From positions 1 to 36,934 of the forward strand of contig CALSLN010000022.1 of assembly GCA_943787205.1 (NCBI GenBank): 36,934 nucleotides of DNA. Direction: 5' to 3'. The number at the start of each line of letters is the position of its first letter. Within the stretch, counting starts at the first letter, position 1. The position numbers and the translations under genes are program-made. Shown in pieces: positions 16,337-25,721 of this stretch. This DNA comes from an uncultured Rhodospirillaceae bacterium (GTDB lineage: Bacteria; Pseudomonadota; Alphaproteobacteria; Rhodospirillales; Rhodospirillaceae). The notes under the pieces are model-generated. The model saw nothing but the letters and a program-made list of their open reading frames with translations. It ran no database searches and was not told where the DNA came from.

Positions 16337-17712
16337 CAAAAGGGCATACTTTTCATCCGTCGATCCTACGCGAGTATGACATTCGCGGCATCGTCGGCGA
16401 GACTCTGTTCAAAGAAGATGCTGTCGCAATAGGACGCGCGTTCGGGTCGTTAATTGCGAGTGAGGGCGGCTCCCGCGTTTGCGTAGGCTACGACGGACGT
16501 CAGAGTTCGCCCGACATGGAGGCAGGATTAGTAGAGGGACTAACGTCCACCGGTATTGATGTTGACCGTGTTGGATTAGGCCCAAGTCCAATGCTCTATT
16601 TCGCGACGTCCGAAACCAATGCTGACGCGGGCATCATGGTTACGGGGTCTCACAACCCGCCGAACCACAACGGATTCAAAATGATGCATGGCCGCAAGCC
16701 ATTCTACGGTGAGGCGATTAAGGATCTGGGCCGGCGCGCCAGTGAAGCTGTGTTCATGGATGGTACCGGCTCTGTCGCCGACCGTCCCGCTTTTGAGCGA
16801 TATGTCTCTCGAGTTCTTGCTGATTTTGACGGAGAGAAGGAACTTTCGGCGGTTTGGGATCCCGGCAATGGCGCTGCTGGTGATGTTGTGACGGCTGCCG
16901 TGAAGGCGCTGCCCGGTCGCCATCGCGTTATTAACGGAACTATTGATGGCACATTCCCAAATCATCACCCTGACCCCACCGTACCCAAGAATCTTGAACA
17001 GCTCATTGCGGCAGTTTTGGAAGATGAGGCGGATGTCGGTTTTGCTTTTGATGGCGATGGTGATCGTATCGGGGTGGTCGACGGCAAGGGGCGTATCCTC
17101 TGGGGAGACCAGATCCTAGTTATCCTTGGTGAGGATGTTTTAGCTCAGCGGCCAGGCGCACCCATTATCGCCGATGTTAAGGCTAGCCAGGTTTTGTTTG
17201 ATGAAATTGCACGACTTGGCGGGCAGCCCGTCATGGCGAAAACGGGCCACTCTCTCATCAAAGCTAAGATGAATGAGCTTGATGCGCCCTTGGCTGGAGA
17301 AATGAGCGGCCATATCTTTTTTGCTGATAAGTACTACGGTTTTGATGACGCTCTTTATGCCGCTATTCGATTTCTCTCTATCATCTGCCGACAGGATGAA
17401 AGTTTAGCAACGCGGTTCGACCGTATTCCAAAGGCCATGAATACGCCTGAGCTGCGGTTTGAATGCCCGGACGATCGTAAGTTTGACGTCATCGAGGAAG
17501 TTAAAGCGCGTCTAGTGACATCAAGCTCTGACGTGAACGATGTCGACGGGGTGCGCGTCACGAATTCAGATGGGTGGTGGTTGTTGAGAGCCTCGAATAC
17601 ACAAGCGGTCTTGGTTGCTCGTTGTGAAGCAATGTCTGAAGAGGCGTTGGATCGACTTAAGGGGGAGTTGTCAGAGCAACTGGCAGCCAGTGGGGTGTCG
17701 CTCTCGCTCTAG
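16333..17712 (+). CDS. Phosphomannomutase / phosphoglucomutase (ManB/AlgC type)
   Basis: This 459-residue alpha-D-phosphohexomutase interconverts hexose-6-phosphate and hexose-1-phosphate. The phosphoserine loop is VTGSHNPPNHNG with Ser106; the metal loop FDGDGDRIG supplies Asp240, 242 and 244; the sugar loop GEMSGHIFF and the C-terminal phosphate-binding segment RASNTQAVLV are present. The two-domain-length fit and GEMSG resemble bifunctional PMM/PGM enzymes, so it could feed both GalU (glucose-1-P) and GDP-mannose synthesis. It overlaps ugd by 4 bp, forming the last gene of the galU-ugd operon, and converges on dac with an 11-bp gap. Confidence 0.92.
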   Translation: MTKGHTFHPSILREYDIRGIVGETLFKEDAVAIGRAFGSLIASEGGSRVCVGYDGRQSSPDMEAGLVEGLTSTGIDVDRVGLGPSPMLYFATSETNADAGIMVTGSHNPPNHNGFKMMHGRKPFYGEAIKDLGRRASEAVFMDGTGSVADRPAFERYVSRVLADFDGEKELSAVWDPGNGAAGDVVTAAVKALPGRHRVINGTIDGTFPNHHPDPTVPKNLEQLIAAVLEDEADVGFAFDGDGDRIGVVDGKGRILWGDQILVILGEDVLAQRPGAPIIADVKASQVLFDEIARLGGQPVMAKTGHSLIKAKMNELDAPLAGEMSGHIFFADKYYGFDDALYAAIRFLSIICRQDESLATRFDRIPKAMNTPELRFECPDDRKFDVIEEVKARLVTSSSDVNDVDGVRVTNSDGWWLLRASNTQAVLVARCEAMSEEALDRLKGELSEQLAASGVSLSL

Positions 17713-17723
17713 GTGTCCGGTAT

Positions 17724-18977
17724 TCAGCCCGGTTGGCCGAGACTCGCTAGTCCAGCATATTCAGGTGCGACGATAAGGCACTGGTGCGGCGCGCGCTCCA
17801 TGATCTCGCATGCCTTTTGTGTATCTGCTTCTGTCAGACCCATAATCTGTGCGCGAAAGAGCTGTTTGCCACTAACAGTGACGGGTTCGATGCGACCAAA
17901 GGCGGCGATGAAAATCTTTTTGACCGCGACCGCGGCCTCGTTGGCCTTCTGCTGTGCGATGTCACTGATCGAGTAGGCACCAATTTGTATGCCCCATGCT
18001 TCAGACCGCAGCACGTCCACATCAGGTTTCCCTCGAGGTTTGATTGTGATTCCAGCTGGAACCAGGGATCCATCTGTTTCGGCCATCATGAGTGGCTTGC
18101 GGGCAGGGTAGGGAGGGCGGCCATATTCGGCAGCTACGGCAAAGCCCTTATCCATGAGTGTCGCCAAATGGGCGTCTCGCTGTTTCGCAGACTTACCGCC
18201 GAACACGACGCCAATAAGCCGGATGCCGTCCCGTTTCGCTGACCCGGCCAGATTGAAGCCGGATGCATTGATGTAACCGGTCTTAAGGCCATCAGCCCCA
18301 GCGTATCGGGACATGAACTTATTGTGGCCGCGAAACGTTTTGCCATCGTAGGTAAATTTGGTTCTGGCAAAGTAGCTGTAAAATTGGGGAAAATCGTTCA
18401 TGAGGCGCTGCGAGAGGATCGCCATATCTCTGGCAGTTGAGAGTTGGGAGCGATTTGGCAGGCCGGACGCATTGCGGAAATTTGTTTGGGCCATGCCTAA
18501 GGCTTTCGCCTTTTTCGTCATCTGCTTTGCAAAGCCACGCTCAGTCTTGCCCAGATGTTCGGCAACGACGACTGCGACATCGTTAGCTGATCGGACAACC
18601 AGTCCCAGGATGGCATCCTCGGCAGAGATTTTGCTTCCCGGCGCGAGCCACATTTTTGAGCTGGGCTGGCGGGATGCGCGAGCGGATACCTTTAACTTGG
18701 ACTTCAACGTCATCTCACCCTGCTCGATTTGCTCAAACAGCATGTAAAGCGTCATCATTTTTGTCAGGGATGCCGGGTAGTTCCGGGTATCTGCGTTGGT
18801 TTCGTGGTAAACGCGACCAGTTTCGGCGTCAATGACAACCGAAGCGTACTTAGCGAGTGCAGGCCAAGTGCTTGAAATTAAAAGAAGAATAACTGTTCCG
18901 GCGATTGTTAGATCGCGCAAAGACATGCGGTTACGCAAAAGTACCGTCCTACAGATTAATCCCCAGAGCCCCGACAT
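17724..18977 (-). CDS. D-alanyl-D-alanine carboxypeptidase (PBP5/DacF type) with SPOR domain
   Basis: This is a 417-residue peptidoglycan D,D-carboxypeptidase. A membrane or signal segment (about 26-42) leads into the S11 peptidase domain: ASLTKM gives the Ser70-x2-Lys73 active site, SAND the Ser130-x-Asn132 motif, and DGLKTG the Lys232-Thr-Gly triad. A C-terminal SPOR domain (about 343-414, AWGIQIGAYSISDIAQQKAN) should bind denuded septal glycan and target the enzyme to the division site. I chose the ATG at 18977 because GGAG is 5 nt upstream; a TTG at 18995 and an ATG at 18926 are alternatives. It is divergent from clpS. Confidence 0.9.
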   Translation of the reverse strand: MSGLWGLICRTVLLRNRMSLRDLTIAGTVILLLISSTWPALAKYASVVIDAETGRVYHETNADTRNYPASLTKMMTLYMLFEQIEQGEMTLKSKLKVSARASRQPSSKMWLAPGSKISAEDAILGLVVRSANDVAVVVAEHLGKTERGFAKQMTKKAKALGMAQTNFRNASGLPNRSQLSTARDMAILSQRLMNDFPQFYSYFARTKFTYDGKTFRGHNKFMSRYAGADGLKTGYINASGFNLAGSAKRDGIRLIGVVFGGKSAKQRDAHLATLMDKGFAVAAEYGRPPYPARKPLMMAETDGSLVPAGITIKPRGKPDVDVLRSEAWGIQIGAYSISDIAQQKANEAAVAVKKIFIAAFGRIEPVTVSGKQLFRAQIMGLTEADTQKACEIMERAPHQCLIVAPEYAGLASLGQPG

Positions 18978-19158
18978 ATACACTCCAATAGACAAGAATC
19001 GTAACGTGTTGGAGAGGATGGTGTCCAGTCATCTCTTTGATTCATAAGGTAAAATAGGTGTTGTTAACATTCGGTTTACAAAGTCCATTTGGTGGCCGCG
19101 AATGAGGCGGTCATTAGCCCTACACAATGAAGTGTTAAAACTCTTTGGTATTAGGGGG

Positions 19159-19187
19159 CTTTTTTTGCCGGTGTTGTGACCCCATAT
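19159..19187 (+). promoter_or_regulatory. Candidate heat-shock (sigma-32-like) promoter for clpS-clpA
   Basis: CCCCATAT at 19180-19187 matches the sigma-32 -10 consensus. CTTTTTT at 19159-19165, spaced 14 bp upstream, matches the CTTG-type -35 only in part. Transcription would begin near 19194, leaving a leader of about 11 nt before the ATG at 19205, which agrees with the lack of a ribosome site there. The overlapping GGGCT-T7 (19156-19166), with AGCCC at 19116-19120, could alternatively be a weak terminator. Confidence 0.35.
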
Positions 19188-19204
19188 TTGGTAACATCGA
19201 ACAT

Positions 19205-19597
19205 ATGGCACATATCAGAAACATGAACGTATCCAACTATATGAGTAACCTTCAGACAGTCGCCACTGCTGGCGACGACGACCGCGATGACGGAGATGGT
19301 GGACCTGATACAGGTGTGGTTATCAAGACCCGCCCAAAGGTCAAAAAGCCGTCAATGTATAAAGTTCTTATGTTGAACGACGACTACACACCAATGGAGT
19401 TTGTCGTTCATGTGCTTGAGCGTGTTTTTAGTAAAAGTGGAGACGATGCCACCCGCATCATGTTGCATGTGCATCAAAAGGGGGTCGGAATTTGTGGTGT
19501 GTATACCTATGAGGTTGCAGAGACCAAAGTAACACAGACCATGGACCTGGCCCGCAAGCATCAGCACCCTCTGCAATGCACTCTTGAGAAGGAGTAG
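19205..19597 (+). CDS. clpS: ClpS, N-degron adaptor for ClpAP
   Basis: This is a 130-residue protein, slightly longer than usual because of an acidic flexible N-terminal tail ([12 protein letters not shown]). The folded core [20 protein letters not shown] holds the N-degron pocket, and [12 protein letters not shown] closes the domain as in the family. It docks on the ClpA N-domain and delivers proteins with Leu, Phe, Trp or Tyr at the N-terminus. The start is uncertain: ATGs at 19205, 19223 and 19241 all lack a clear ribosome site. clpA follows 54 bp later, so the adaptor and its unfoldase are made together. Confidence 0.92.
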   Translation: MAHIRNMNVSNYMSNLQTVATAGDDDRDDGDGGPDTGVVIKTRPKVKKPSMYKVLMLNDDYTPMEFVVHVLERVFSKSGDDATRIMLHVHQKGVGICGVYTYEVAETKVTQTMDLARKHQHPLQCTLEKE

Positions 19598-19651
19598 AAA
19601 TAGGGTTTCGAATTCTATTGAAATAATTTCAGCAAAAGGTACCCCTTCCGA

Positions 19652-21994
19652 ATGTTGTCACAAAACCTAGAAAAAACGTTGCATCGTGCCCTAGCCCTGG
19701 CGGCTGAGCGAGAACACGAGTATGCGACACTCGAGCATTTGTTACTGGCCTTGTGTGATGACCAGGACGCCATTTCTGTGATGCGCGCGTGCAACGTCGA
19801 ACTCGATCAACTGACTCAGGTATTAACGGGCTTTGTTGATGAAGACCTTGAAGAGTTGGTGGCGTCTGATGAAGAAGACCCGAAGCCCACGGCTGGTTTC
19901 CAAAGGGTGGTGCAACGCGCTGCGATCCATGTGCAATCGTCTAACCGCGAAGAAGTGACGGGTGCGAATGTACTCGTAGCATTGTTCTCTGAACGCGAAA
20001 GCCACGCGGTCTATTTTTTACAGACCCAGGATATGACTCGCTTGGATGCGGTGAACTACATTTCCCACGGTATCGCTAAACGATCTGGTGAAGCGCGTGC
20101 CCGTCCCGTTCACGGTGCTGATGCCGAGAATCCAGATGGCGAGGATGTCGCCGCGACAGGACAAGAGGCTCTTTCAGCATATTGTGTGAACCTGAACGAG
20201 AAGGCTGCCGAAGGTAAAATTGATCCGCTGATCGGTAGGGAGCTCGAGATCGAGCGCACAATCCAAATTCTGTGCCGTAGAACAAAGAATAACCCCCTGT
20301 ATGTCGGTGATTCTGGGGTTGGAAAAACAGCAATCGCTGAAGGCCTTGCTCGTCGTATCGTCAATAAAGAAGTTCCTGAGGTGCTCGAAAACGCAACCAT
20401 TTTCTCATTGGATATGGGGGCGCTCTTGGCTGGAACACGGTATCGTGGTGACTTCGAAGAGCGCCTTAAAGCCGTTGTCTCTGAGCTTGAAGAGACGGAG
20501 GATGGCGTTCTCTTCATCGATGAAATCCATACGGTCATTGGCGCCGGTGCGACGTCTGGTGGTGCAATGGATGCATCGAACTTACTTAAGCCAGCGCTTG
20601 CTGCAGGGTCTCTGCGATGCATGGGCTCTACAACGTATAAAGAGTTTCGTAGTCACTTCGAGAAAGACCGCGCTTTGGTTCGTCGGTTCCAGAAAATTGA
20701 CGTTGTTGAGCCGAGTGTTGAAGACGCCATTAAAATTCTGAAGGGTTTGAAGCCGTATTACGAAGAGCATCATAATGTTCGCTATACGGCAGAAGCCATT
20801 CGTACGGCGGTAGAGTTAGCGTCGCGTTATATCAATGATCGAAAACTGCCAGATAAAGCGATTGATGTCATAGACGAGAGTGGGGCCGCTCAAATGTTGC
20901 TCCCGCCAAATAAACGTCGCAAAACGATCTCTGTGAAAGATGTTGAAGCGGTCGTGGCTAAGATGGCTCGGATACCGCCTAAGTCGGTCTCACGCGATGA
21001 CAAGAAGGCGTTGCAAAGCCTTGACCGTGACCTGAAGACATTGGTGTATGGGCAAGATACTGCAATTGAGGCTTTGTCAGGTGCGATTAAGCTTTCCAGA
21101 GCTGGTCTCCGTGAGCCAGAAAAACCGATTGGTAGTTATCTCTTCTCTGGCCCTACGGGCGTTGGTAAGACGGAAGTTGCTCGCCAATTGGCGGTAAGTC
21201 TTGGCGTTGAGATTCATCGTTTCGATATGTCCGAGTATATGGAGCGTCACTCTGTTTCGAGATTGATCGGCGCCCCACCAGGATATGTGGGATTTGATCA
21301 GGGTGGTCTGCTAACAGACGCCGTCGATCAACATCCGCACAGTGTTATTTTGCTCGATGAAATTGAGAAGGCTCATCCGGACTTGTTCAATGTTCTGCTG
21401 CAAGTCATGGACCACGGGAAGTTGACCGATAACAACGGCAAGAGTGTGGATTTCCGCAATACCATCTTGATCATGACCACGAATGCGGGTGCCTCTGAAC
21501 TTGCTAAGAACGCGATTGGGTTTGAAAGGGAAGGTCGCGACGGCGAAGACAAGGAAGCGATCGAGCGTATGTTTACGCCTGAGTTCCGTAATCGCCTGGA
21601 CTCAATAATTCCATTTGCTGCGCTTTCGCCTCAAGTGGTCGAGAAGGTCGTCGATAAGTTCATCATGCAATTGGAAGCGCAATTGTCTGATCGCAATGTG
21701 GCGATAGAGCTTACCGATGCTGCCAGGGGTTACCTCGCGAAAAGGGGTTATGATAAGACGATGGGTGCACGCCCACTGAGCCGGTTAATTCAGAACGAAA
21801 TCAAAAAGCCGCTTTCTGAAGAGTTGTTGTTTGGCAAGCTTGTGTCAGGTGGCCTCGTTAAAGTTGGCTTGAAGGACCGTAAGCTAACCTTTGATCATGA
21901 GGCCGCGACGAAGGCAAAGGCTGCCCCACCTAAGCCGAAAAAGAAAAAGAAGTCGGGCGGTGGATCATCCAAGATTCCTGAAACCGTGAAGTAG
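19652..21994 (+). CDS. clpA: ATP-dependent Clp protease ATP-binding subunit ClpA
   Basis: This 780-residue Hsp100 unfoldase feeds substrates to ClpP. The double-Clp N-domain (about 1-150, EHEYATLEHLLLAL) binds ClpS. AAA module 1 has GDSGVGKT at 219-226 and LFIDEIHTVIGAG; module 2 has GPTGVGKT from residue 500, VILLDEIEKAHPD and MTTNAGA. A NAIGFE segment in module 2 corresponds to the ClpP-docking IGL/F loop. No M-domain is present, which separates it from ClpB and ClpC. The tail is unusually lysine-rich (KPKKKKKSGGG). ClpP is not encoded in the window. The gene ends before a strong bidirectional terminator. Confidence 0.96.
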   Translation: MLSQNLEKTLHRALALAAEREHEYATLEHLLLALCDDQDAISVMRACNVELDQLTQVLTGFVDEDLEELVASDEEDPKPTAGFQRVVQRAAIHVQSSNREEVTGANVLVALFSERESHAVYFLQTQDMTRLDAVNYISHGIAKRSGEARARPVHGADAENPDGEDVAATGQEALSAYCVNLNEKAAEGKIDPLIGRELEIERTIQILCRRTKNNPLYVGDSGVGKTAIAEGLARRIVNKEVPEVLENATIFSLDMGALLAGTRYRGDFEERLKAVVSELEETEDGVLFIDEIHTVIGAGATSGGAMDASNLLKPALAAGSLRCMGSTTYKEFRSHFEKDRALVRRFQKIDVVEPSVEDAIKILKGLKPYYEEHHNVRYTAEAIRTAVELASRYINDRKLPDKAIDVIDESGAAQMLLPPNKRRKTISVKDVEAVVAKMARIPPKSVSRDDKKALQSLDRDLKTLVYGQDTAIEALSGAIKLSRAGLREPEKPIGSYLFSGPTGVGKTEVARQLAVSLGVEIHRFDMSEYMERHSVSRLIGAPPGYVGFDQGGLLTDAVDQHPHSVILLDEIEKAHPDLFNVLLQVMDHGKLTDNNGKSVDFRNTILIMTTNAGASELAKNAIGFEREGRDGEDKEAIERMFTPEFRNRLDSIIPFAALSPQVVEKVVDKFIMQLEAQLSDRNVAIELTDAARGYLAKRGYDKTMGARPLSRLIQNEIKKPLSEELLFGKLVSGGLVKVGLKDRKLTFDHEAATKAKAAPPKPKKKKKSGGGSSKIPETVK

Positions 21995-22031
21995 CTTTGC
22001 GCTAGCTTCGCACAATGCGGCTATAGAATAA

Positions 22032-22064
22032 AAAAGCCCCCACTCAACAAGAGTGGGGGCTTTT
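22032..22064. terminator. Bidirectional intrinsic terminator between clpA and glnA
   Basis: AAAAGCCCCCACTC (22032-22045) and its perfect complement GAGTGGGGGCTTTT (22051-22064) form a 14-bp stem with a 5-nt loop AACAA. T-runs follow on both strands, so it can end transcription from clpA (plus) and glnA (minus). Confidence 0.93.
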
Positions 22065-22119
22065 CTGTTAGATATCTTACCCGAGAAAAGTATGAGCCCG
22101 GGTGAAATTACCTAATGAT

Positions 22120-23529
22120 TTAGGCTGAATAGTACATATCGAATTCAACGGGGTGTGGTGTCTGCATAAAGCGGATCACTTCTTCACGTTTAAGGTCGAT
22201 ATAGCCATCAATCATGTCATTGGAGAATGCGTCGCCCTTGGTCAAGAACTCACGATCTGCATCCAGTGCATCGAGTGCTTCAGAAAGTGATGCACAGACG
22301 GTTGGGATGCCTTCAAGCTCTTCCGGTGGCAGATCATAAAGATCCTTATCCATTGGGTCTCCCGGATGAATTTTATTCTCAATGCCGTCAATGCCGGCCA
22401 TGAGGAGAGCGGCATAGCCCAAGTATGGATTGCCAGCAGGGTCAGGGAACCGCACTTCAACGCGCTTGCCGTTCGGGCTTGCAACGTGAGGAATACGACA
22501 AGAGGCTGACCGGTTGCGAGCTGAGTATGCCAACAGAACAGGAGCTTCAAAGCCAGGGACCAAACGCTTGTAGCTGTTCGTCGTCGCGTTGGTGAAGGCG
22601 TTGATGGCCTTAGCGTGTTTGATAACGCCGCCAATGTAGTACAGGGCTGTTTCAGAAAGATCAGCGTAGCCAGACCCAGCAAAGATGTTCTTGCCATCTT
22701 TCCAAAGTGATTGGTGTACGTGCATGCCTGAGCCGTTATCACCGAACACGGGCTTTGGCATAAACGTTGCTGTTTTTCCATACGCATGGGCGACCATATG
22801 CACGACAAATTTGTAGATCTGCATGCCGTCTGCACAGCTGACTAACTCGTCGAACTTAATGCCGAGTTCGTGCTGTGACGGTGCCACTTCGTGGTGATGC
22901 TTTTCTACGTCTAGGCCCATCTCGTCCATTACGGACACCATTTCAGCGCGTAGGTCTGTGCCGCTATCGACTGGTGGGACTGGGAAATAGCCGCCTTTAT
23001 CTTTGGGGCGGTGAGCGTAGTTGCCTTCGTCATAGCCGCGCCAGCTGTTGTAAGGGCCTTCCTCGCCGTCGATTTGGTAGCCCATCATGTTCTGTTTTGT
23101 TGAAAACTTTACGTCATCAAACACGAAAAATTCGGCTTCTGGTCCGAAGTATGCGACGTCTGCGATACCGGTAGACTGCATGTAGGCAAGAGCACCCTTT
23201 GCGACTGAGCGAGGGCAGCGATTGTAAGGTTGCCCGGTTGATGGCTCTACAACGTCGCAGGTTATGATCAACTGTGGCTGAGCCGTAAACGGATCCATTG
23301 TCGCGGTCGACAAATCAGGCATAAGGGTCATGTCTGATTCGTTTATGCTCTTCCAGCCAGAGATTGAAGAGCCATCAAACATGATGCCTTCTTCCAGCAT
23401 ATCTTCATCGACGGTCTTGACGTGTTGTGCTGTGTGCTGCCATTTGCCGGCAGGGTTGGTGAAGCGGAAATCAACGTATTTTACGTCATTCTCCTCGATC
23501 ATCTTCAGTATAGTTTTAGCGTCCGACAT
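22120..23529 (-). CDS. glnA: Glutamine synthetase, type I-beta
   Basis: This is a 469-residue dodecameric enzyme that forms glutamine from glutamate, ammonia and ATP. Landmarks are [11 protein letters not shown] in the N-terminal beta-grasp, [11 protein letters not shown] (metal Glu), [23 protein letters not shown], and NRSASCRIP near the active site. Tyr398 in LYDLPPEE is the adenylylation site, so activity should be switched off by GlnE when nitrogen is plentiful. The ATG at 23529 follows AAGGATGAGA; the longer frame to 23571 is unneeded. The gene lies 120 bp after glnB on the same strand, so both respond to nitrogen status, probably from one promoter upstream of glnB. Confidence 0.97.
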   Translation of the reverse strand: MSDAKTILKMIEENDVKYVDFRFTNPAGKWQHTAQHVKTVDEDMLEEGIMFDGSSISGWKSINESDMTLMPDLSTATMDPFTAQPQLIITCDVVEPSTGQPYNRCPRSVAKGALAYMQSTGIADVAYFGPEAEFFVFDDVKFSTKQNMMGYQIDGEEGPYNSWRGYDEGNYAHRPKDKGGYFPVPPVDSGTDLRAEMVSVMDEMGLDVEKHHHEVAPSQHELGIKFDELVSCADGMQIYKFVVHMVAHAYGKTATFMPKPVFGDNGSGMHVHQSLWKDGKNIFAGSGYADLSETALYYIGGVIKHAKAINAFTNATTNSYKRLVPGFEAPVLLAYSARNRSASCRIPHVASPNGKRVEVRFPDPAGNPYLGYAALLMAGIDGIENKIHPGDPMDKDLYDLPPEELEGIPTVCASLSEALDALDADREFLTKGDAFSNDMIDGYIDLKREEVIRFMQTPHPVEFDMYYSA

Positions 23530-23649
23530 AGTGTTCTCATCCTTGCAAGTGTGATGTAGAGACTTGGCCAAGTTGAATAGAGACTTGGCTTTTGACTGCG
23601 TCGACCAAATGAGGGGGGTCGATACAGTGTTTGGATAGGGGCCTCGGTC

Positions 23650-24063
<414 letters not shown>

Positions 24064-24081
24064 TTATTCGAGAGTCACTAT

Positions 24082-24096
24082 ACAAAAGGCGTGCCA
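24082..24096 (-). promoter_or_regulatory. glnBp: Candidate sigma-54 promoter upstream of glnB
   Basis: Read on the minus strand, the sequence is TGGCAC-GCCTT-TTGT, a match to the -24/-12 consensus TGGCAC-N5-TTGC except for the last base. It lies 94 bp before the glnB start, as expected for NtrC-dependent glnBA transcription. The 310-bp gap 23989-24298 also holds a palindrome at 24194-24210 and the tRNA promoter. I found no convincing NtrC site. Confidence 0.45.
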
Positions 24097-24193
24097 ACGG
24101 CTCCCGAGAGAGTGAAATCGCTAAAGATCAATGGCTTAGGTGTTTTTGTCGAACATACTCGGGCTGGTAATCATGCTCACAAGCACGCCACCC

Positions 24194-24210
24194 TGCCTAT
24201 TTATTAGGCA
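24194..24210. repeat. Palindrome in the glnB / tRNA-His gap
   Basis: TGCCTA (24194-24199) and TAGGCA (24205-24210) form a perfect 6-bp inverted repeat with a 5-nt spacer TTTAT. It lies about 100 bp upstream of the candidate sigma-54 promoter, at enhancer distance, but does not match the NtrC consensus. Its role is unknown. Confidence 0.35.
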
Positions 24211-24258
24211 TAAGGCGGATGCGCAGCACACTGATACCAATCAGTTTGCTTCGTATTC

Positions 24259-24287
24259 TTGACTGTATTTTTATTTGGGTTTAGGCA
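24259..24287 (+). promoter_or_regulatory. Candidate sigma-70 promoter for tRNA-His
   Basis: TTGACT (24259-24264), a 17-bp spacer, and a weak -10 TAGGCA (24282-24287) place initiation near 24294, a few bases before the tRNA. The -35 is identical to that of the rplM promoter candidate. Confidence 0.35.
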
Positions 24288-24299
24288 CGCGCCCGTGTG

Positions 24300-24376
24300 G
24301 CGGGTGTAGCTCAGTTGGTTAGAGCGCCTGATTGTGGTTCAGGAGGTCGTGGGTTCAATCCCCATCACTCGCCCCA
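24300..24376 (+). tRNA. tRNA-His (anticodon GTG)
   Basis: A full cloverleaf can be drawn. The 7-bp acceptor stem GCGGGTG (24300-24306) pairs with CACTCGC (24366-24372), with one G-U pair; the D-arm contains AGCTCAGTTGGTTAGAGC; the anticodon loop reads GATTGTGGTT with GTG; the T-loop is TTCAATC. The discriminator is C73 (24373) and CCA is encoded (24374-24376). A G at 24299 opposite C73 supplies the G-1 identity element that defines tRNA-His. Confidence 0.96.
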
Positions 24377-24502
24377 TTTTCCTAAATACTCGAGTATAGG
24401 TGGCTTATGGGCGCCCATAAGCGTGTGCAAAGCTTCGATGGAATGGTTTGCGGTATTATTTTACCGTAACAGCAAATAACTGAAATTGCTGCACTTTTTG
24501 CG

Positions 24503-24531
24503 TTGACTTGCTGTCTTTGGTTGAATAAATA
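24503..24531 (+). promoter_or_regulatory. Candidate sigma-70 promoter for rplM-rpsI
   Basis: TTGACT (24503-24508) and TAAATA (24526-24531) are separated by 17 bp, about 87 bp before the rplM ATG. The remainder of the 241-bp gap after the tRNA shows a TGGGCGCCCATAAGC palindromic stretch near 24407-24421. Confidence 0.45.
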
Positions 24532-24617
24532 CCATCGTCCGCTGGGGTTCGCTGTTGTATGCGTCTTGGCGAAAAGAGCTGATTGAGCTCCAAGTAATGA
24601 AGTCCAAGAGGAAACTC

Positions 24618-25082
24618 ATGAATACGTATTCTGCCCGTCCCAGTGACGTAGAGCGCAAATGGTACATCATTGATGCTGAAGACCTTGTGCTAGGCCGTAT
24701 GGCTGTAGAGATCGCAGATCTTTTGCGCGGGAAGCATAAGACAATGTACACGCCGCATATCGATACTGGTGATCATGTGATCGTCATTAATGCAGGGAAG
24801 ATTCGTCTGACCGGCAACAAGATGACGAACAAGACTTACTATTGGCATACAGGTCACCCTGGCGGCATTAAAGAGCGCACAGCCGGCCAAATATTGAGTG
24901 GCAACCATCCTGAACGTGTTGTTGAGAAAGCCGTACGGCGGATGATGCCGAAGGGTCCTCTTGCTCGTGCTCAGTTTAAGAAACTGAATATCTATGCAGG
25001 CGCTGAACATCCACATGAGGCACAGAAGCCTGAAGTCCTGGATATCGGCGCACGAAACTCAAAAAATAAGAGGAGCGCCTAA
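24618..25082 (+). CDS. rplM: 50S ribosomal protein L13
   Basis: This is a 154-residue early-assembly protein of the large subunit. It shows the family pattern: [65 protein letters not shown] and [21 protein letters not shown]. The ATG at 24618 has AGAGGAAA directly upstream, so the longer frame to 24555 is rejected. It forms the conserved L13-S9 operon with rpsI 3 bp downstream. Confidence 0.97.
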   Translation: MNTYSARPSDVERKWYIIDAEDLVLGRMAVEIADLLRGKHKTMYTPHIDTGDHVIVINAGKIRLTGNKMTNKTYYWHTGHPGGIKERTAGQILSGNHPERVVEKAVRRMMPKGPLARAQFKKLNIYAGAEHPHEAQKPEVLDIGARNSKNKRSA

Positions 25083-25085
25083 CAC

Positions 25086-25556
25086 ATGGCGGATACAACA
25101 ACCTCTCTGGAAGATCTCAAGGAAGCTGTGACTGAAGTTGCAGAGCCTCGCGAGCCAAAGAAAGATGAATTCGGCCGGTCTTATGCGACGGGCAAACGTA
25201 AGGATGCGGTTGCTCGTGTCTGGATCAAGCCAGGGACTGGTAAGATTCTCGTGAACAAACGCGAGATCGAAAATTACTTCCCACGCCCCGTGCTGCGCAT
25301 GATGATCAATCAGCCCTTTGAAGTGTCAAACCGTGAGAATCAGTTTGATGTTGTCTGCACCGTTTCTGGTGGTGGCTTGTCTGGTCAGGCTGGTGCTTTG
25401 CGTCATGGAATTTCTAAGGCGTTGTCACTGTTTGAGCCTGACCTACGGCCGGCTCTAAAGAAGGGTGGCTTCTTGACCCGTGACTCCCGCGTTGTTGAAC
25501 GTAAGAAGTATGGCCGTCGTAAGGCGCGTCGGAGCTTCCAGTTCTCCAAACGTTAG
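25086..25556 (+). CDS. rpsI: 30S ribosomal protein S9
   Basis: This is a 156-residue protein with an acidic N-terminal extension (about 1-35) typical of alphaproteobacterial S9. The conserved body begins at [19 protein letters not shown] and ends at the universal tail QFSKR, whose final Arg reaches the P-site t[22 protein letters not shown] and [19 protein letters not shown] are intact. It is co-transcribed with rplM and followed by a terminator. Confidence 0.97.
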   Translation: MADTTTSLEDLKEAVTEVAEPREPKKDEFGRSYATGKRKDAVARVWIKPGTGKILVNKREIENYFPRPVLRMMINQPFEVSNRENQFDVVCTVSGGGLSGQAGALRHGISKALSLFEPDLRPALKKGGFLTRDSRVVERKKYGRRKARRSFQFSKR

Positions 25557-25577
25557 ATTTTCAAGAATACTGTTTCG

Positions 25578-25608
25578 AAGGGGCGTCGTATTACACGGCG
25601 CCCCTTTT
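25578..25608 (+). terminator. Intrinsic terminator after rpsI
   Basis: GGGGCGTCG (25580-25588) pairs with CGGCGCCCC (25596-25604) with one G-U pair, extended by AA/TT, around a 7-nt loop, and is followed by TTTTGTTTT. It is a standard Rho-independent terminator for the rplM-rpsI operon. Confidence 0.9.
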
Positions 25609-25721
25609 GTTTTGTGGTCTGCTATCATAGTCGGCATAGCGTATTCAGATGGTGATTCGACGATGTGCTACGAGACATACGAAGTCGTTTTAGTGGCTAG
25701 CTTTCTTTTCTTGGAGCAAGC

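Noticed and set aside
20110..20622. 170-residue open frame antisense to clpA
   Set aside because: Fully antisense to a conserved AAA module, low-complexity composition, no ribosome site; a shadow.
22242..22835. 197-residue open frame within glnA on the same strand
   Set aside because: It lies in a shifted frame fully inside the well-conserved glnA gene and shows no family motif; it is a shadow frame.
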